This document shows positions 24,920-36,221 of a DNA stretch of 64,000 bases, piece after piece. Below the pieces are notes generated by a model, which was not told the origin of the DNA, did no database searches, and saw only the letters and a list, made by a program, of their open reading frames with translations. A program made the position numbers and the translations under genes. How positions within the stretch are numbered: the first letter of the stretch is position 1; each line of letters opens with the position of its first letter. The DNA is from Dacryopinax spathularia (Eukaryota; Basidiomycota; Dacrymycetes; Dacrymycetales; Dacrymycetaceae), in NCBI GenBank assembly GCA_037974965.1, contig JBBPFI010000015.1, positions 717,001 through 781,000 on the forward strand, given 5' to 3'.

Positions 24920-25099
24920 AGTTCAAGCTAAGATCAAGCTTCCCACTGGCTGCTGCCTTCCAAAGCCCGGAAGTTATTCGAGCCTTTCACTACAGAACAG
25001 CTAGCAGGAGGAAGGGTCAAAGGGTAGAGCCCAAGCCGTGGGAAGACGAGCCGGCCGATGGTGGACTTGGAAGCATGTGATTTCCGTCTAAATCCCACG

Positions 25100-25105
25100 C
25101 ACGTG
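25100..25105. promoter_or_regulatory. CACGTG E-box, possible Pho4/NUC-1 site (distal)
   Basis: Palindromic CACGTG, flanked by GCACGTGC symmetry. It sits 181 bases upstream of PEX12 and 615 upstream of PHO81. Function is inferred from the known self-regulation of PHO81 by Pho4 in yeast. Confidence 0.35.
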
Positions 25106-25494
25106 CGTGAAGCTCGTAAAGCTTCCGTCCTTCTTTGGGCGCTTTCGCGATGCGCGGTCTGCGCCTCTTTCGCCCACCATTACCCTGTTTGGTAAAGCGG
25201 GCCGGCGGTGCGTCTCTTTGCATGCCTTGCCTTCCGGTTCAACATGCTGTAATGTCTGGCTACTGTCCGGGTAATCCTAGAAAATTGCAAGTCTAACCTG
25301 CTCAAGAATAGCTAGGTGCACTGAATGGGTCGAGAGGGTCCAGGTGGTATGAATCGGACGCGTCTATACCGAGGGGCCGGCGGTCATTGTTACAACATAG
25401 CGTTGCTTGTCCTTAATTCCAGAACCGAGATCCCATCCATTCTAATTTATGGTCCTGTGAGAGAGTAAATTAGAAGATTGCCAACAGAGATATA

Positions 25495-25500
25495 CACGTG
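25495..25500. promoter_or_regulatory. CACGTG E-box, possible Pho4/NUC-1 site (proximal)
   Basis: Second CACGTG, 220 bases before the PHO81 start codon, in the position usual for a fungal upstream activating site. Inference only. Confidence 0.4.
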
Positions 25501-25719
25501 ACTGTTCTTCTGGAAAGGGTATGACCGGTGATAAGGTCCGAACGCCACCCCTGTTACCTGTCTCTCCTCTCCTCTTGTTGCAGGTTCTCCTTCCAGTCGT
25601 GCGCTTCAGTCTTCACGCAGGCCATGCGCTACTGTCCTGTTGACCTGTACACCCCGTCTGCCATACAATAGCAGCGTCACCCCTCAGGTTGCTCGAACCC
25701 ATACGCTACATTGTGAAGT

Positions 25720-28700
25720 ATGAAGGTACGTCTCCAAGCTTCGCGACATCCCAGGGTCATCTGGCTGATCATTGCACCACTCTAGTTCGGCAAGGAGATA
25801 CAAGCACAGCAAATCCCAGGATGGTCGCGGTACTATCTGGACTACAAGTTCCTGAAGAAGATCATCAACTCGCTTGCTGCCAATCGACCACCCGCAGAAG
25901 CAGCGGCGCTCGCTGCAGGCATTCGACCCTCTGAGCTTTCGTTGACGTCGGATGGGAGTAGGGAGGACCGTCCCTTGATTAATCCGTATGCTGGGACGCC
26001 AGATGGAGATCATGAGATGTTGGAGCCCCCAATTTGGGTAGGAGGAGGAGATGATACCCGAGGTCCCATCTTCAAGGCACATAGGAAGGCGTTCTTCTTC
26101 AAGCTTGAGAGGGAGCTAGAGAAGGTCCGTTCTTCGTCATATATGCATATAGTACTCGACTTCTCACATGGCCTATAGATCAACAAGTTCTACCTACAAA
26201 AGGAGAATGAACTGCGATTGAGGCTGGAAACGCTCCTGACCAAGCAGAAAGCTGCGATGGAGCGCTCGAGACGCAACGCGAACTTAGTAGACGGAGAGGC
26301 GGTAGCAGATGGAGTGGAATGGAAGGCTGTTGAGGAGGGATTCAGACAGCTGCAGAAGGATCTGATGAAGCTCCAGGTTCGTTCAGCGCGGTCTTAACGT
26401 GCGGCTCCGGCGCTGACAGTGTTTGGCAGCAATTCATCGAGATCAACGCGACTGGTTTCCGCAAGATCCTGAAGAAATGGGACAAGCGGTCTAAGTCGCA
26501 TACCAAGGAGCTCTACCTCTCACGCCAGGTGGAGGTCCAACCGTGCTTCAACCGCCACTTACTGGCCGAACTGTCCAATATCGTCTCTACGGCTCTAGTA
26601 GACCTGAAACACGCTCCGGAGCATGCAGTCCTCGTCAATGGCGACATCATTTCCGACGAAGATGAACATCGGTCAGCCCTCGAACGACAGGCAGAAGCAG
26701 CCTACGCCGACTTCGAAAGCAATCTGTCGGACCTGATTGCGCGGAAGGATGAAGACGGCGTCCGAACTCTCCTTCCAGAAATGGATCTCTTGCTGAGCCA
26801 GGCTCCCGATGCGCAAACGCATGTCACTCGCATTTTGTCGCGAGCCATCATCGAAGCCCCGCCTCATATCGCCGATCTCCTAATTTCGAGCACAGCCTTT
26901 GACTTCTCCTTCGTGGACGACATCAGCGGTCGGACTTGCCTGCACGAGACAGCCATTGCTGGAGAGCGCCGTTTGGTCCAGATGTGCATCGACAAGAAAG
27001 TGCCCATCAATGCACAGGACGTCTACGGTCGTACTGCACTCCACTACGCAAGCATGAACGGCCATGTCGACGTTTGCAGACAGCTCTTAGCGGCCGGGGC
27101 CGATGTCACCATCAAGGACTCCGATAACTGCACTGCCCTAGTCTATGCCGTCATGAACGGCAAGCTGGACTGTGTTCAGGTTCTCCTCTGCCAGCCTGGC
27201 GTCGACTTGACCGCCGCCACAACCAGTCCCGACGAATACAACCTGCTTTCCTTGGCATGTCAACATGGTCACGAGGCTGTCGCACGTGTGCTGGTCGAGA
27301 AAGGTGCTCGTCCGCTTCCAAACACGAACGGCGAATACCCTATACACCTCGCTGCCCGAGAAGGTCATGCAGAGTTGTGCCGCATTCTTGCCCAGAATCA
27401 GGACATCAAGGACGCACCGGACAAATACTCGGAGTGGACGCCCTTATTCCACGCTGCAAGGAACGGCCGTGAGAGCTGCGTACGGGTGCTTCTGGATGCA
27501 GGCTGCAATGCGAACGCGAGGGACGAGTCTGGCAGGACCCCCATCTATTATGCTGCGTGGTACGGCCATATAGGTTGTGTCAACTTACTGCTCGAAGCTG
27601 GTAGTCCGCCTCAGCAGGCATCCTTGTCTGCACCTTCTACCGTCCACTCCCTTAGCCCCGCATCACAGATCAGCGATAACATGCAGCTGGACTCCATGGA
27701 CGAAATCGACAATATCCCATCTCTTTCGCTCCCGCCACCCGCCATGCCTCTGCGCATATACGGACATACGTACCTTAATCGCTCTTGCCTCGTGCAGATC
27801 GCATTGGGCAGGCCGTTTACGAAGACCGAGGATTCGCCACCTTTACAAGCTGTGGAACTGCACGCCCGCGTCACAGGAGCACCCTACGTGCACAGTGGTC
27901 CGTCACTAAAGCTCGTCATGGCCGCGCGACCGAACATTGCAGCTGCACCGCACACCGTCATCCTTCCACTGCAAGACGAGACGGAGGTGTTCAATTTCCA
28001 GCTGGACAGCTTGGACGATTTATCCCTCGAATTCTCTCTATACCCCGCCTTTGGCTCTAAACTATTGGGCCGAGCAGTTACCATTCCTTCTCATGCGGAT
28101 GGCAGAACCCTGTCGGATCAGACAGTGGTCCTTCCCATTCTAGACCGTCGATTGCAGCCTATCGGAAAGGTACAGTGGCGCGCATATACTGTGTGAAAAG
28201 GCTGACACTGGTGCAGGTATCCTTCCAGTTACGAATCATCACGCCATTTAGAGGCGTAAGCCTGGAGATAGGTGGTGCGGTGGAGACGTACTGGAAGTCA
28301 ACGACTGTTCCTCAAACGGCTACGCCATCCGTCAACAGCCAGTTCCGTCTTCCCAGTATACCCTCGTCAATGCGAAGCCCGACTGCAGCAAGCACTTCGG
28401 TCAATAACCTCACTGTCTCCTCGCTCGCGGGCGAATACGTGCACATCGTTGTCCAAACGACGAAAGACATGGTGCCGGTCGTCTGTACCGGTTGGCGGTT
28501 GCCTTTTGACGAATTGGAGCTGATGGCCTGCGAAATCTCGTATCTGCATTTCCAACATTTGTCGCAGCGAAAGGGCAAACAATTGCCGAAGTTCAGTACC
28601 TTGACTTCTGTCTCGGCCTGGAACCGGGCGGCGCAGGACTCCTTGATCTCCCTCGAAGATTTTCTCAAAGTAGGTTCTTCTCGTTTCCGTTTGAGTCACA

Positions 28701-29420
28701 TCTGATGTACGTTGTCTCGATGTAGGAATTGCCGTCTACGTATCACGTCAGCATAGAACTGGCATATCCTACGCCGCATACCGTCGACCAACTAGGATTC
28801 GGTCGATCGCCTTGTTTGAACGCCTTCATCGATTCTGTGCTTCAGACTGTCTATCACGCTTCGCAAGCTACGCCCACAAGCATGGGATCCGCCCCTCGAC
28901 GAAAGACCGTGTTTTCCTCTTTCGTGCCGGATGTCTGCGTGGCTTTGAACTGGAAACAACCGAATTGTGCGCGATCCTTTCTCTACCGCGGCTTCAGCTA
29001 ATATGGTTCTAGATGCTGTTCTGTTCGCCTCCAATTGTGGAGTGGCGGGTGTCTCGGTCAACTCGGGCGTTGCCCGCTTCGCCGCCGACGAGACTCAGAA
29101 TGACAAGCGCTGTCTAAGCGTTGGCGCTGCTGTCAACTTTGCGAAGACTAACAATCTCTTGGGCGTCACTTTGAACGCTTCTTTGCTTGTACGTCACGTC
29201 CTACAGCAATCCGGTGACGCGATGTTGACTGGCCGTACAGAGAAGGGTTCCGTCCTTGATCCGCGGTATCAAGGCATTAGGTGTGATATTGGTTGCATTT
29301 GGGCCGCGAGAAGACGTCCGCGTCCTACCTACATCAGGCCCCGAAGGATCGGCTGTAGATGCGGTTCTGCAAGATGGCGTTTTGATGTACATGGATAACC
29401 CTGTTCCAGTCGTTGTATGA
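25720..29420 (+). CDS. PHO81: SPX-ankyrin-GDPD-like CDK inhibitor Pho81 / NUC-2
   Basis: Phosphate-sensing regulator that inhibits the Pho80-Pho85 cyclin-CDK at low phosphate. Exon 1 encodes just MK (25720-25725); exon 2 continues FGKEIQAQQIPGWSRYYLDY, the SPX opening. SPX helices follow (KAFFFKLERELEK, INKFYLQKENELRLRLE, FRKILKKWDKRSK, where the lysines form the inositol-pyrophosphate site). Ankyrin repeats span roughly residues 345-575 (GRTALHYASMNGHVDVCRQL, TPIYYAAWYGHIGCVNLLLE). The C-terminal half is a GDPD-like domain: TVFSSFVPDVCVALNWKQPN, YAVFFASNCGVAGVS, ending GVLMYMDNPVPVVV. The catalytic HRG motif expected in a working glycerophosphodiesterase is not seen, and the FSSF-PDVCVALNWKQ wording fits Pho81/NUC-2 rather than Gde1. 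About 1,150 aa. Confidence 0.88.
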
Positions 29421-29746
29421 ACTGAGAGAAGCATGTGGCTAGTATAGCCCCTCCGTTCGCCTTGGTTGTATGCGTTGTCCACCTGTATTGTATTATTGCC
29501 TAACTGCATGACGGAAACGACATATCTATCAATATTTATCTAAGCTTGTGCCCACGTATTCCCCCCGTCCTCTTAGCGTCTTCTGCTCTCTTCTTACATA
29601 CGTATTTGCTTCCGATAATGAGCGGCGCACGACACGTAATCGCACGGATGAGTATGACTACGACTTTACGCCGCAAGTCTCCAAGTCTGCCAACGAATTG
29701 TTTCATATCTCCACAATGGCTTGTAGACAATAGCACTAGCTCAGCT
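29421..29746. other. PHO81 3' UTR and methyltransferase 5' region
   Basis: About 325 bases. The downstream gene stays open here in the same frame from 29546, with possible earlier start codons (ATG at 29618), so part may be coding. Confidence 0.4.
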
Positions 29747-30798
29747 ATGACATCAATGGCTGAGGTCCTCCAAGAGGAGGAACGTCTGGACGAATTGGAT
29801 CCTCTTCGGCATCTGCGAGATGCAGCCGATGTAGAGGGAAGCACGGAAGACGAAGTCGTATCTGATGGCTTCATAATCCCGGCACAGCGACCCAGTGTTG
29901 TCAATCAATTGCAGACTCTGTCGTTTCCTCCGCTGGTTCCGGTGCTTCAGCTCTCGGTCGACGCTGGTCCTGGTTGCGGGGGAATAGCCTGGCCGGCCGG
30001 CGAGGTCCGTTATTTGGCCTGTACCCTACAAATTCTGAAACAGAACGACCCTCAGGTTCTCTCGCGCTATGTCGCTTTGCGAGAATACCGGAATCCTGGG
30101 TGGATCAAGGATCAGAAGGTCCTTGAACTGGGAGCCGGCACCGGTCTTGTTGGATTGGTGGCGGCTAAGCTGGGAGCAGCTGAAGTTGTAATAACCGATC
30201 AGAAGTATGTTCTTCTTCTCCACCTGCCTTCGCTGTATTCAAGGGATATCAGGCCCCTGCTTCCTCTGATTGAGCGCAATATCGAACTTAATGACGTAAG
30301 CGCCGTTTGCAAGGCTACAGAGTTCAACTGGTGAGCAATTCCAGGCTTGAGTATTCGTGACGACCCGACATGAGGCTCCACAGGGGAGAGTCGCTACCCG
30401 ATCCCATTGCCAGCACAACATTTGGTCTCATTCTTGCCGCTGATTGTGTGTACTTCGAACCGGCATTTTCCTTGCTTGTGCAGAGTTTGTGCGATCTATC
30501 AGCCAGATCTCCGTCAGCGGAGATCTTGTTCTGCTACAAGAAGCGTCGGAAGGTCAGAAAGCACGCTCAATATATGGAATTCGTCTTATCATTCTCCAAC
30601 AGGCAGATAAGAGGTTCTTCATCTTGCTTAAGAAGCACTTTGAGTGGGAAGATGTTAGTCCAAGCCTCCCCGCGTCACCAGTTGATACTGATGATATTAT
30701 TCCAGGTGGAAGACGATCCTGAGCGATCCGTCTATGCTCGAGATGCAATCTCATTACTTCGTCTCCACAAACGTGTTCCAACAGTAGCGAAACGATAA
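29747..30798 (+). CDS. Protein lysine methyltransferase of the METTL21 / EFM6-VCPKMT group
   Basis: Seven-beta-strand S-adenosylmethionine methyltransferase. Family members methylate lysines of eEF1A (Efm6 in yeast) or VCP/p97 (VCPKMT). Motif I is QKVLELGAGTGLVGLVAAKL, then GAAEVVITDQ. After two introns follow LLPLIERNIELND and FGLILAADCVYFEPAFSLLV, whose DxxY is the substrate-lysine motif of the family. EILFCYKKRRKADKRFFILL and the C-terminal KHFEWEDVEDDPERS come next. The CYKKRRKADKRFF block resembles Efm6 most. Start chosen at MTSMAEVLQEEERLDELDPL; the same frame is open further upstream with Met at 29618, which would add about 43 residues of poor similarity. Five exons; ends VPTVAKR-stop. 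Confidence 0.8.
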
Positions 30799-31717
30799 CG
30801 ATTGTCATATGACATATGCATCGGAGTCAGTGTAGATTTGTATATCTCGCCGCAGCAGTGGCTGCCCTCCCCCACAGGATGAGCTTTTCTTCCCATCCTT
30901 CTGTTGTGGTTCCCGTGACAGCGGGATCGATTACAAAGGCCGAGGGATCGAAGGAAGAAAGAGAAGATAGCGATCACATCAGTAACTACCGGAACCAGAT
31001 AGCTCGCCCGCGGCCCGCTACGAACTTTGTCGCTTCGCTTTCTCTGCACTTCCCGGTAACCTTTGCTTCGAACTTTCTGCTTTTCTTGAAGCAACAGGGT
31101 CTATGCATTTGGTTGCTTTGAGCCGAGAAAGTATTCTTTCTCTTTGGAAGCCCGTTCTCGGTGATAACGAATCCCTTGGACCGGAGTCTCAAAGAATGGT
31201 GGCGTCGATGTTCTGATTTGAAAACCTTCTCGAGCACATGAAAATGCGGCCTTCCTAGGCACCTACCCATGATCAATATACAGCCTAGGCTCCCTTCCCC
31301 CCACACATTTAATGGCCCCTAGCTGATGGATGAGATCACGCACCACGGCTGTCGGAGCCCCATGTCATGCATCTGACCATTCCTCCTCGCTCTCGGGCGG
31401 CCCCCGTTTAAGGGGTTGTTCGCATTGTCCAGCACCCCGCCGATTTGGCAGAGGCCCTTTCGTGCGGCCTTTAGGCGGACGTATCGGCCTAGGTCAGACG
31501 AAGACTTCTCTGCCGAAGCCCACATTGACTGCGCTTTCGTGTCTGTTTTGACATTTTAACCACGGGTGCACCTTGGCCTTACGTTACAAGAACAACGGCA
31601 TCTCAGGCATACGTATCCCCGCAAGCCCTAACAACCGGCCCAATCCACTCTCCCCTCGTATAAATTCCCCGTCGTGCGCAACCCTGGAGCCCCGCACCGT
31701 CGCCTCCATTTCACAAG
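30799..31717. other. Long spacer upstream of the LisH gene
   Basis: About 920 bases without recognisable coding content. Several minus frames are open but read as antisense noise. The 3' end carries a TATA-like element described separately. Confidence 0.45.
31659..31665 (+). promoter_or_regulatory. TATA-like box of the LisH gene
   Basis: TATAAAT 53 bases before the start codon at 31718, in a pyrimidine-rich context (tctcccctcg before, ccccgtcg after). Position is close for a fungal TATA box, implying a short leader. Confidence 0.45.
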
Positions 31718-32543
31718 ATGCCCCGAAAGCGTACTGCTGCAACCGCAAAGGCCAATGGGACATCCACTTCCTCCAGGACTCAAGCCAGAAGTACGGGAGC
31801 GACAGTACCATATATAGCCAGGCAACGGCCCCAGGCTACCCCTCTTTCCGATTCGCCTTCCCCTGCGACCACGGCCGCGGCGCCTGAACCGCCTAGTGCA
31901 CCGATTCACCACCCACCACCTGACACGACTCCTCAATGGGAGAGGCACGATCCCCGGCACCCGCTCTCTGCGATGGGACCCGAGTTGAGTCAACTGGATA
32001 TCGGAGGGATGCCACAGCCGTATGGTCCCATGGTGAGGCCAGAACAGCTGCAAGAGATTCCGATGGACTGGCCAGAACCTGCGGAAGTGTACGTCTGAAG
32101 CTTCTTTCAATGCTGACCTCAAGTTCTGACGTGTTAATCTGACAGCCTGAACAAGTATCTCATTGATTATTTCAGGAAGAATGGCTTTCACAGGAGTGCG
32201 GCGATGCTCGCTGAAGATACAGGTCTGAGTGTAGACGTTGAGCCAGGTGTCGACACTCCTACTGGGTTGCTGCATGAGTGCGTACCGACGCTTAGGGCTT
32301 GCATGGCCAAAGCTGATATTGATTTGCCTCTTCAGAATATGGCAAGTCTTCTGGCCGGCCATCGTACACCGGCACCCGGAGCTGGCCTACATGTCGTCGC
32401 CCCAGCACATGCATGCAATGACGACCCATGCATCGCCAGCGCCCAGCATCCCAAGCACCGTGGTGCATGAGGAAGAAAGAATGTGGAATGCCACGCCGGC
32501 AGCCTGGCCTTCCGGAAGGGAGGAGAATACGAATCCTCAGTGA
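31718..32543 (+). CDS. Small LisH-domain protein, FLO8/single-stranded-DNA-binding-protein-like
   Basis: About 230 residues in three exons. A disordered N-terminus (MPRKRTAATAKANGTSTSSR, then Pro/Ser-rich) leads to a LisH dimerisation motif, LNKYLIDYFRKNGFHRSAAM, followed by LAEDTGLSVDVEPG. The next intron (gtgcgt to cttcag) joins GLLHE to IWQVFWPAIVHRHPELAYM, restoring the LisH-plus-WWxxFW pattern known from Flo8, LEUNIG and SSBP transcription cofactors. The tail is short, His/Met/Pro-rich, and ends ENTNPQ-stop. Full Flo8 proteins are much longer, so this is a minimal member, perhaps a cofactor that dimerises with larger LisH proteins. The basic start (PRKRTAATAKA) may be a nuclear signal. 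The stop codon is only 95 bases from the convergent TAD1 stop. Confidence 0.75.
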
Positions 32544-32638
32544 CTTGAACACACATGATCCCGTTGTACTGGTAGCGTACATCCTGCGGTTAATCGGAGG
32601 TTCGGAGGATTGCATGGACATGCTTCTGAAGTATATCG

Positions 32639-34099
32639 TCATGGAGCTTCAGATTCGGAGGTTATGTCGCCTTGGACAGTGAAAGATTCCCATGGTCGGC
32701 CCGATACGACCCAGCTGGCAAAGGGTTGCCCTGGATTTCGTAGGGATCGCTTGGCGGCAGTGTAAGCCTCTGATGAACAGAGCTTTGCAGTGTGATAGGT
32801 CGTATGATCACTGATAAATGGTCAGCTGCTGCCTTCCTGAAAGCGGTGGGGACCCACGGTAATGGTGCCAGCTCAAGGTGCTTCCTTAAGCGGATGTAGT
32901 CTGCGAAGAGCGACAGCTTGCACAGTCTAGACCTGCCGCGCCTTGTCAGAGTCGAACAAACTACAATCAGCCATGTTACCTTCCAGACGGCCGCAAGCCC
33001 TTCTTGCTTTTCAACGATGCACCCCTCTTGATACCTCCAGCCAACATCTCAGTTGGTCCCATACCAGCAATCCAGGAGATTGAGTCGGGTGAGCAGACTA
33101 TGGTTGCGGATGGATATTGGGCAGAGACGGCCTCTTTGGAGAATGAGAAGGGGAGATCGGTGAATGAGACCTCTGGGACGTGCTGCTTGAATGGAGCGGG
33201 AAGATCTAGAATCCGGCGGGTCAGGTAAGAAGGCAGGACAAGAGGAGGTAGACGTACCTGCTGCACCAGCCAGACGATCTCTGAATGCTCGCAGGCAATC
33301 TGCTCTTGCTGCATCTTTGAGCCCAGGAGGAACACCGCCAATAACAAGCTCTTCGATATAGACTGAATCGAGGACGGACGACAGCAGTGCGCCTTGAATG
33401 CCCAGCAAGGTCCAGGAAGCGATCTTATCGCTACAAGACATCGACATTGTAGGTGGAGAATCTGCACGGCCTGTACTCTCAGGTCAGGACATGTTGTGCA
33501 AAGGGCTAGAAGGTGACATGCCTGGTTTGGTCCTGAGCGCGCCGTACTTCGCGTACCCATCCCGCCCTCGAGCAAGACCTCCTGTAGCAGTGGCCGGAGT
33601 AGCGTCCTTCATAGAGGCCATTTCTGGGTCTTGTGTGGCAGCCAAATAAGACATAGACGCATCTCCACCTAGTCATATTCAACTACTGCTCATATAGCAA
33701 GTCGAACACGGACTAACATGGCAGACAAGAGACGTACATCCCCACCCCTATACCCTCGCGCAGCGCCCACCTCCTGTCCTCCTTCCGCTCTAACCAGTCC
33801 TCTCTTCCACTCAGCAGCTCATTATAGAGCCATTTCACCGCACCGCGCCTCGCCAGAACCTCAGCATGACAATCATGCAGCACATCTCCCTTCACAGGCA
33901 GCCTCGAAGCTGGGAGGACCTTGCTCCCCGTTGCCAGGGAGATGACGAAGGGTTCTTCGTCTGAAGCGCGGCGGAGCAGGACGATGCCGGCGAGGATGGT
34001 GTACGTCGGGTTTAGACCGGATGGCTGTGGATGACAAGAGCGGGGTAAAGAAGCGTATAGACGAAGTACTGCCTGGGCTACATCGTCCGAAAGCAACAT
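32639..34099 (-). CDS. TAD1: tRNA-specific adenosine deaminase Tad1 (ADAT1)
   Basis: Converts adenosine 37 of tRNA-Ala to inosine. Start MLLSDDVAQAVLRLYASLPR. The deaminase domain shows GDVLHDCHAEVLARRGAVKW with the HAE zinc/proton-shuttle motif, then MYVSCLPCG-type PC motif, NMSCSDKIASWTLLGIQGAL with the third zinc cysteine, SSVLDSVYIEELVIGG, and GGIKRGASLKSKKGLRPSG. Two small exons continue the protein beyond the first stop-like point near 32976: SRLCKLSLFADYIRLRKHLE, then AYTAAKRSLRNPGQPFASWV and VSGRPWESF, matching the conserved ADAT1 C-terminus and ending in EAP-stop at 32639. About seven introns. Divergent from the MFS gene with 341 bases between starts. Confidence 0.88.
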
Positions 34100-34440
34100 G
34101 CGCAAGCGACCGCAGTTACACTCGGAGTGCTTAGCAGGTCGAGAATGTTGATGATATGGTTGATCCCTGACCAGACGGACCTCTAAGCGCCTGGACATTG
34201 CATTCATTTTCCCATTGCTCTCGGCGGAATGATACGGCTTCTGGATATGAAGCCTGACTCGGGCGCTTCTCCCCGCATTGGCGTTGGACGGAATTGTTAT
34301 CGGTTATCAATATGTTCATGTGTGGAGGGAACTGCTTATTGCTGGCAACGTACAACTACTGCTACGTGAAGTGACTCTCGCTGTTCCTGTTGGCCGTTTC
34401 TCTGTCCTCAAGCTTGTCTTCGGAGCGAGTCCTGCATAAC
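34100..34440. promoter_or_regulatory. Divergent promoter region TAD1 / MFS transporter
   Basis: 341 bases between two outward-facing starts. In-frame extension upstream of the TAD1 start is possible to 34207 but has no family similarity. No clear TATA box. Confidence 0.4.
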
Positions 34441-36221
34441 ATGGTGGCAACAGGTACTTCGGCCAGCTCGTCAGGTACTGCGACACCTATCAATGCCTCC
34501 CCATCCTCCGACCCCGCACAAACTGTCGACGATGCCGAATCCCAACCCCTCCTCAAGCCCACACCCAGCACGCGCAAACGCACTCCCCTCCCCAAGCTCC
34601 AGCTCTTCCTGATCTGCGTCGTCCGCCTCGCCGAGCCCGTCGCGGCGACCCAGATCTTCCCCTATGTGAACGACATGTGCGTCCGAATGGGGTACGCGAC
34701 GAGCGAAGAGACAGTGGGGTTCGTCTCTGGCTTGATTGACTCCCGTGCGTTCCTCTCCGCTCCCTCCGCCTGGAGCCCTTTGGAGCCTGCGTGCTGATGG
34801 GGATGGAGAAGTATTCGCCTTTGTCCAGCTGTTCACGGTGATGTACTGGGGCCGTCTCTCAGACCGTATAGGCCGGAAGCCTGTCGTCATACTCGGTCTG
34901 TGCGGGACGACGCTTGCGACGCTCATATTTGGCTTGTCGCAAAGCTTGTGGTTGACCGTGCTGGCTCGGGCGATGGGAGGCGCGCTGTCGGGGAATGGGG
35001 CTGTGATACAGACGATGATAAGTGAAATGACGGACGAGACGAATGAGGCTCAAGGTATGCATTTCTCCCCCAGCCCTCCCTCTTCCTTCTCTTTCTCTTT
35101 CTCTTTCGCTGCCGCAAAGCAGCGTTGGCTGACATGCGGCCAAGCGTTCCCCCTGTTCAGCCTCATGTGGGCTGTGGGCTGTATCGTCGGCCCCAGTATA
35201 GGAGGGATGCTCTCCCGCCCAGCGGACAGCTTCCCGAGCGTGTTCGGCGGCGTGTGGTTCTGGGAGGAGTATCCCTATTTCCTGCCGTGTCTATGCAGCG
35301 CTGGGATTACAGGGGTGTCATTGTTGACTGCCGCGTTCCTACTGAAGGAGGTGAGCTGCTCTTCTCAGCTCCGGCGGGCGACATTGTTGACGGCGAGATC
35401 AGACTCACCCAAGTAGAGCCCGCCATGCCCAGCTACCGCAAGCTGTCCAAGCGTCTTACAATACCATCCCCCCTGAGCCCGACACGGAGTATCCCCTCCC
35501 AACCCCCCCAACCCGCTGGGAGATCCTCCGCTCCCCCGCCATCCCGACGGTCTTCCTCACCGCATTCCTGATGATGCTCGTCGATGAATCATGGGACATC
35601 GTCTTCATCCTATTCTCGTTCACCCAGGTCAGGTCGGGTGGGCTGAGCATGTCCAATGCGCAGATCGGGACTTGTCTTGCTTTTGGCGGTCTTACGGGCG
35701 CGTTGATCCATCTTCTCATATTTCCTCGACTGGCGAGGAGGTTCGGGACGCCTATGTATCCGTGGTGTATCGGCTTGCACATCCCAATGTTCCTCGGTGC
35801 CCCGCTTCTGAACGCGCTCGCTCGAGCTGCAGGTAGCGGCCGGACGCGAGGAGACATCGCCAAGGGGTTGACATACACCGGCGTTGCGCTCCTCCTAGGC
35901 TCGAACGGGTTCGCGACCATGGTCTTCCCGCTCAACATGATGATCGTCCGCCGTGCGGCACCCTCCAAGCTAGCGATGGGAAGCACGTATGGGATGTGCC
36001 AGATGGTCACGTCGTTCGCGAGGGCGGTGGCGCCATGGTTTGTTAGTTCGCTGTTTGCTTATACTGTCGAGATCCGTGCACTTGGGGGACAGCTGGTTTG
36101 GGTTGTTATGGTGGTTTTGTCGGTTGTGGCTGTTGTGCAGAGTTCGAGGGTTAATGGGGCGCTTAAGAGGGCTGCGAGGGTGAGGGGCGATGAGACGCCC
36201 AGCACAATAGAGCAGACATGA
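34441..36221 (+). CDS. Major facilitator superfamily transporter (ZIF/YCR023C-like drug:H+ group)
   Basis: Twelve-helix membrane transporter of about 520 residues. A cytosolic Ser/Thr/Pro-rich N-terminus (MVATGTSASSSGTATPINAS) is followed by TM1 (LQLFLICVVRLAEPVAATQI), FPYVNDMCVRMGYATSEETV and the loop 2-3 MFS signature GRLSDRIGRKPVVILGLCGT. TM4-5 read LTVLARAMGGALSGNGAVIQ, TM5-6 SLMWAVGCIVGPSIGGML. After a central loop with PLPTPPTRWEILRSPAIPTV the second half follows: MLVDESWDIVFILFSFTQVR, FATMVFPLNMMIVRRAAPSK, then the last helix VVMVVLSVVAVVQS. The FPYVNDM and ARALGG-type wording is that of the fungal/plant ZIFL-type family; the substrate is unknown. Four or five introns, one Tyr/Phe-rich (tctctttctcttt). 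Confidence 0.85.

Larger units (their letters stand above)
24920..25719. promoter_or_regulatory. Divergent promoter region PEX12 / PHO81 with two CACGTG boxes
   Basis: 800 bases between the two start codons. CACGTG palindromes, the site of bHLH factors such as Pho4 and NUC-1, are at 25100-25105 and 25495-25500; the second is 220 bases before the PHO81 start. No convincing gene lies inside; a short Arg-rich minus frame at 25017-25223 has no recognised match. Confidence 0.55.

Noticed and set aside
25720-29420. Glycerophosphodiesterase Gde1 instead of Pho81
   Set aside because: Same SPX-ankyrin-GDPD order, but the HRG motif is absent and the FSSFVPDVCVAL block is Pho81/NUC-2 wording.
32976-33000. 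Stop codon near 32976 as the end of TAD1
   Set aside because: Downstream minus-strand exons encode the conserved ADAT1 C-terminus (SRLCKLSLF, AYTAAKRSL, SWVVSGRPWESF), so this stop lies in an intron.
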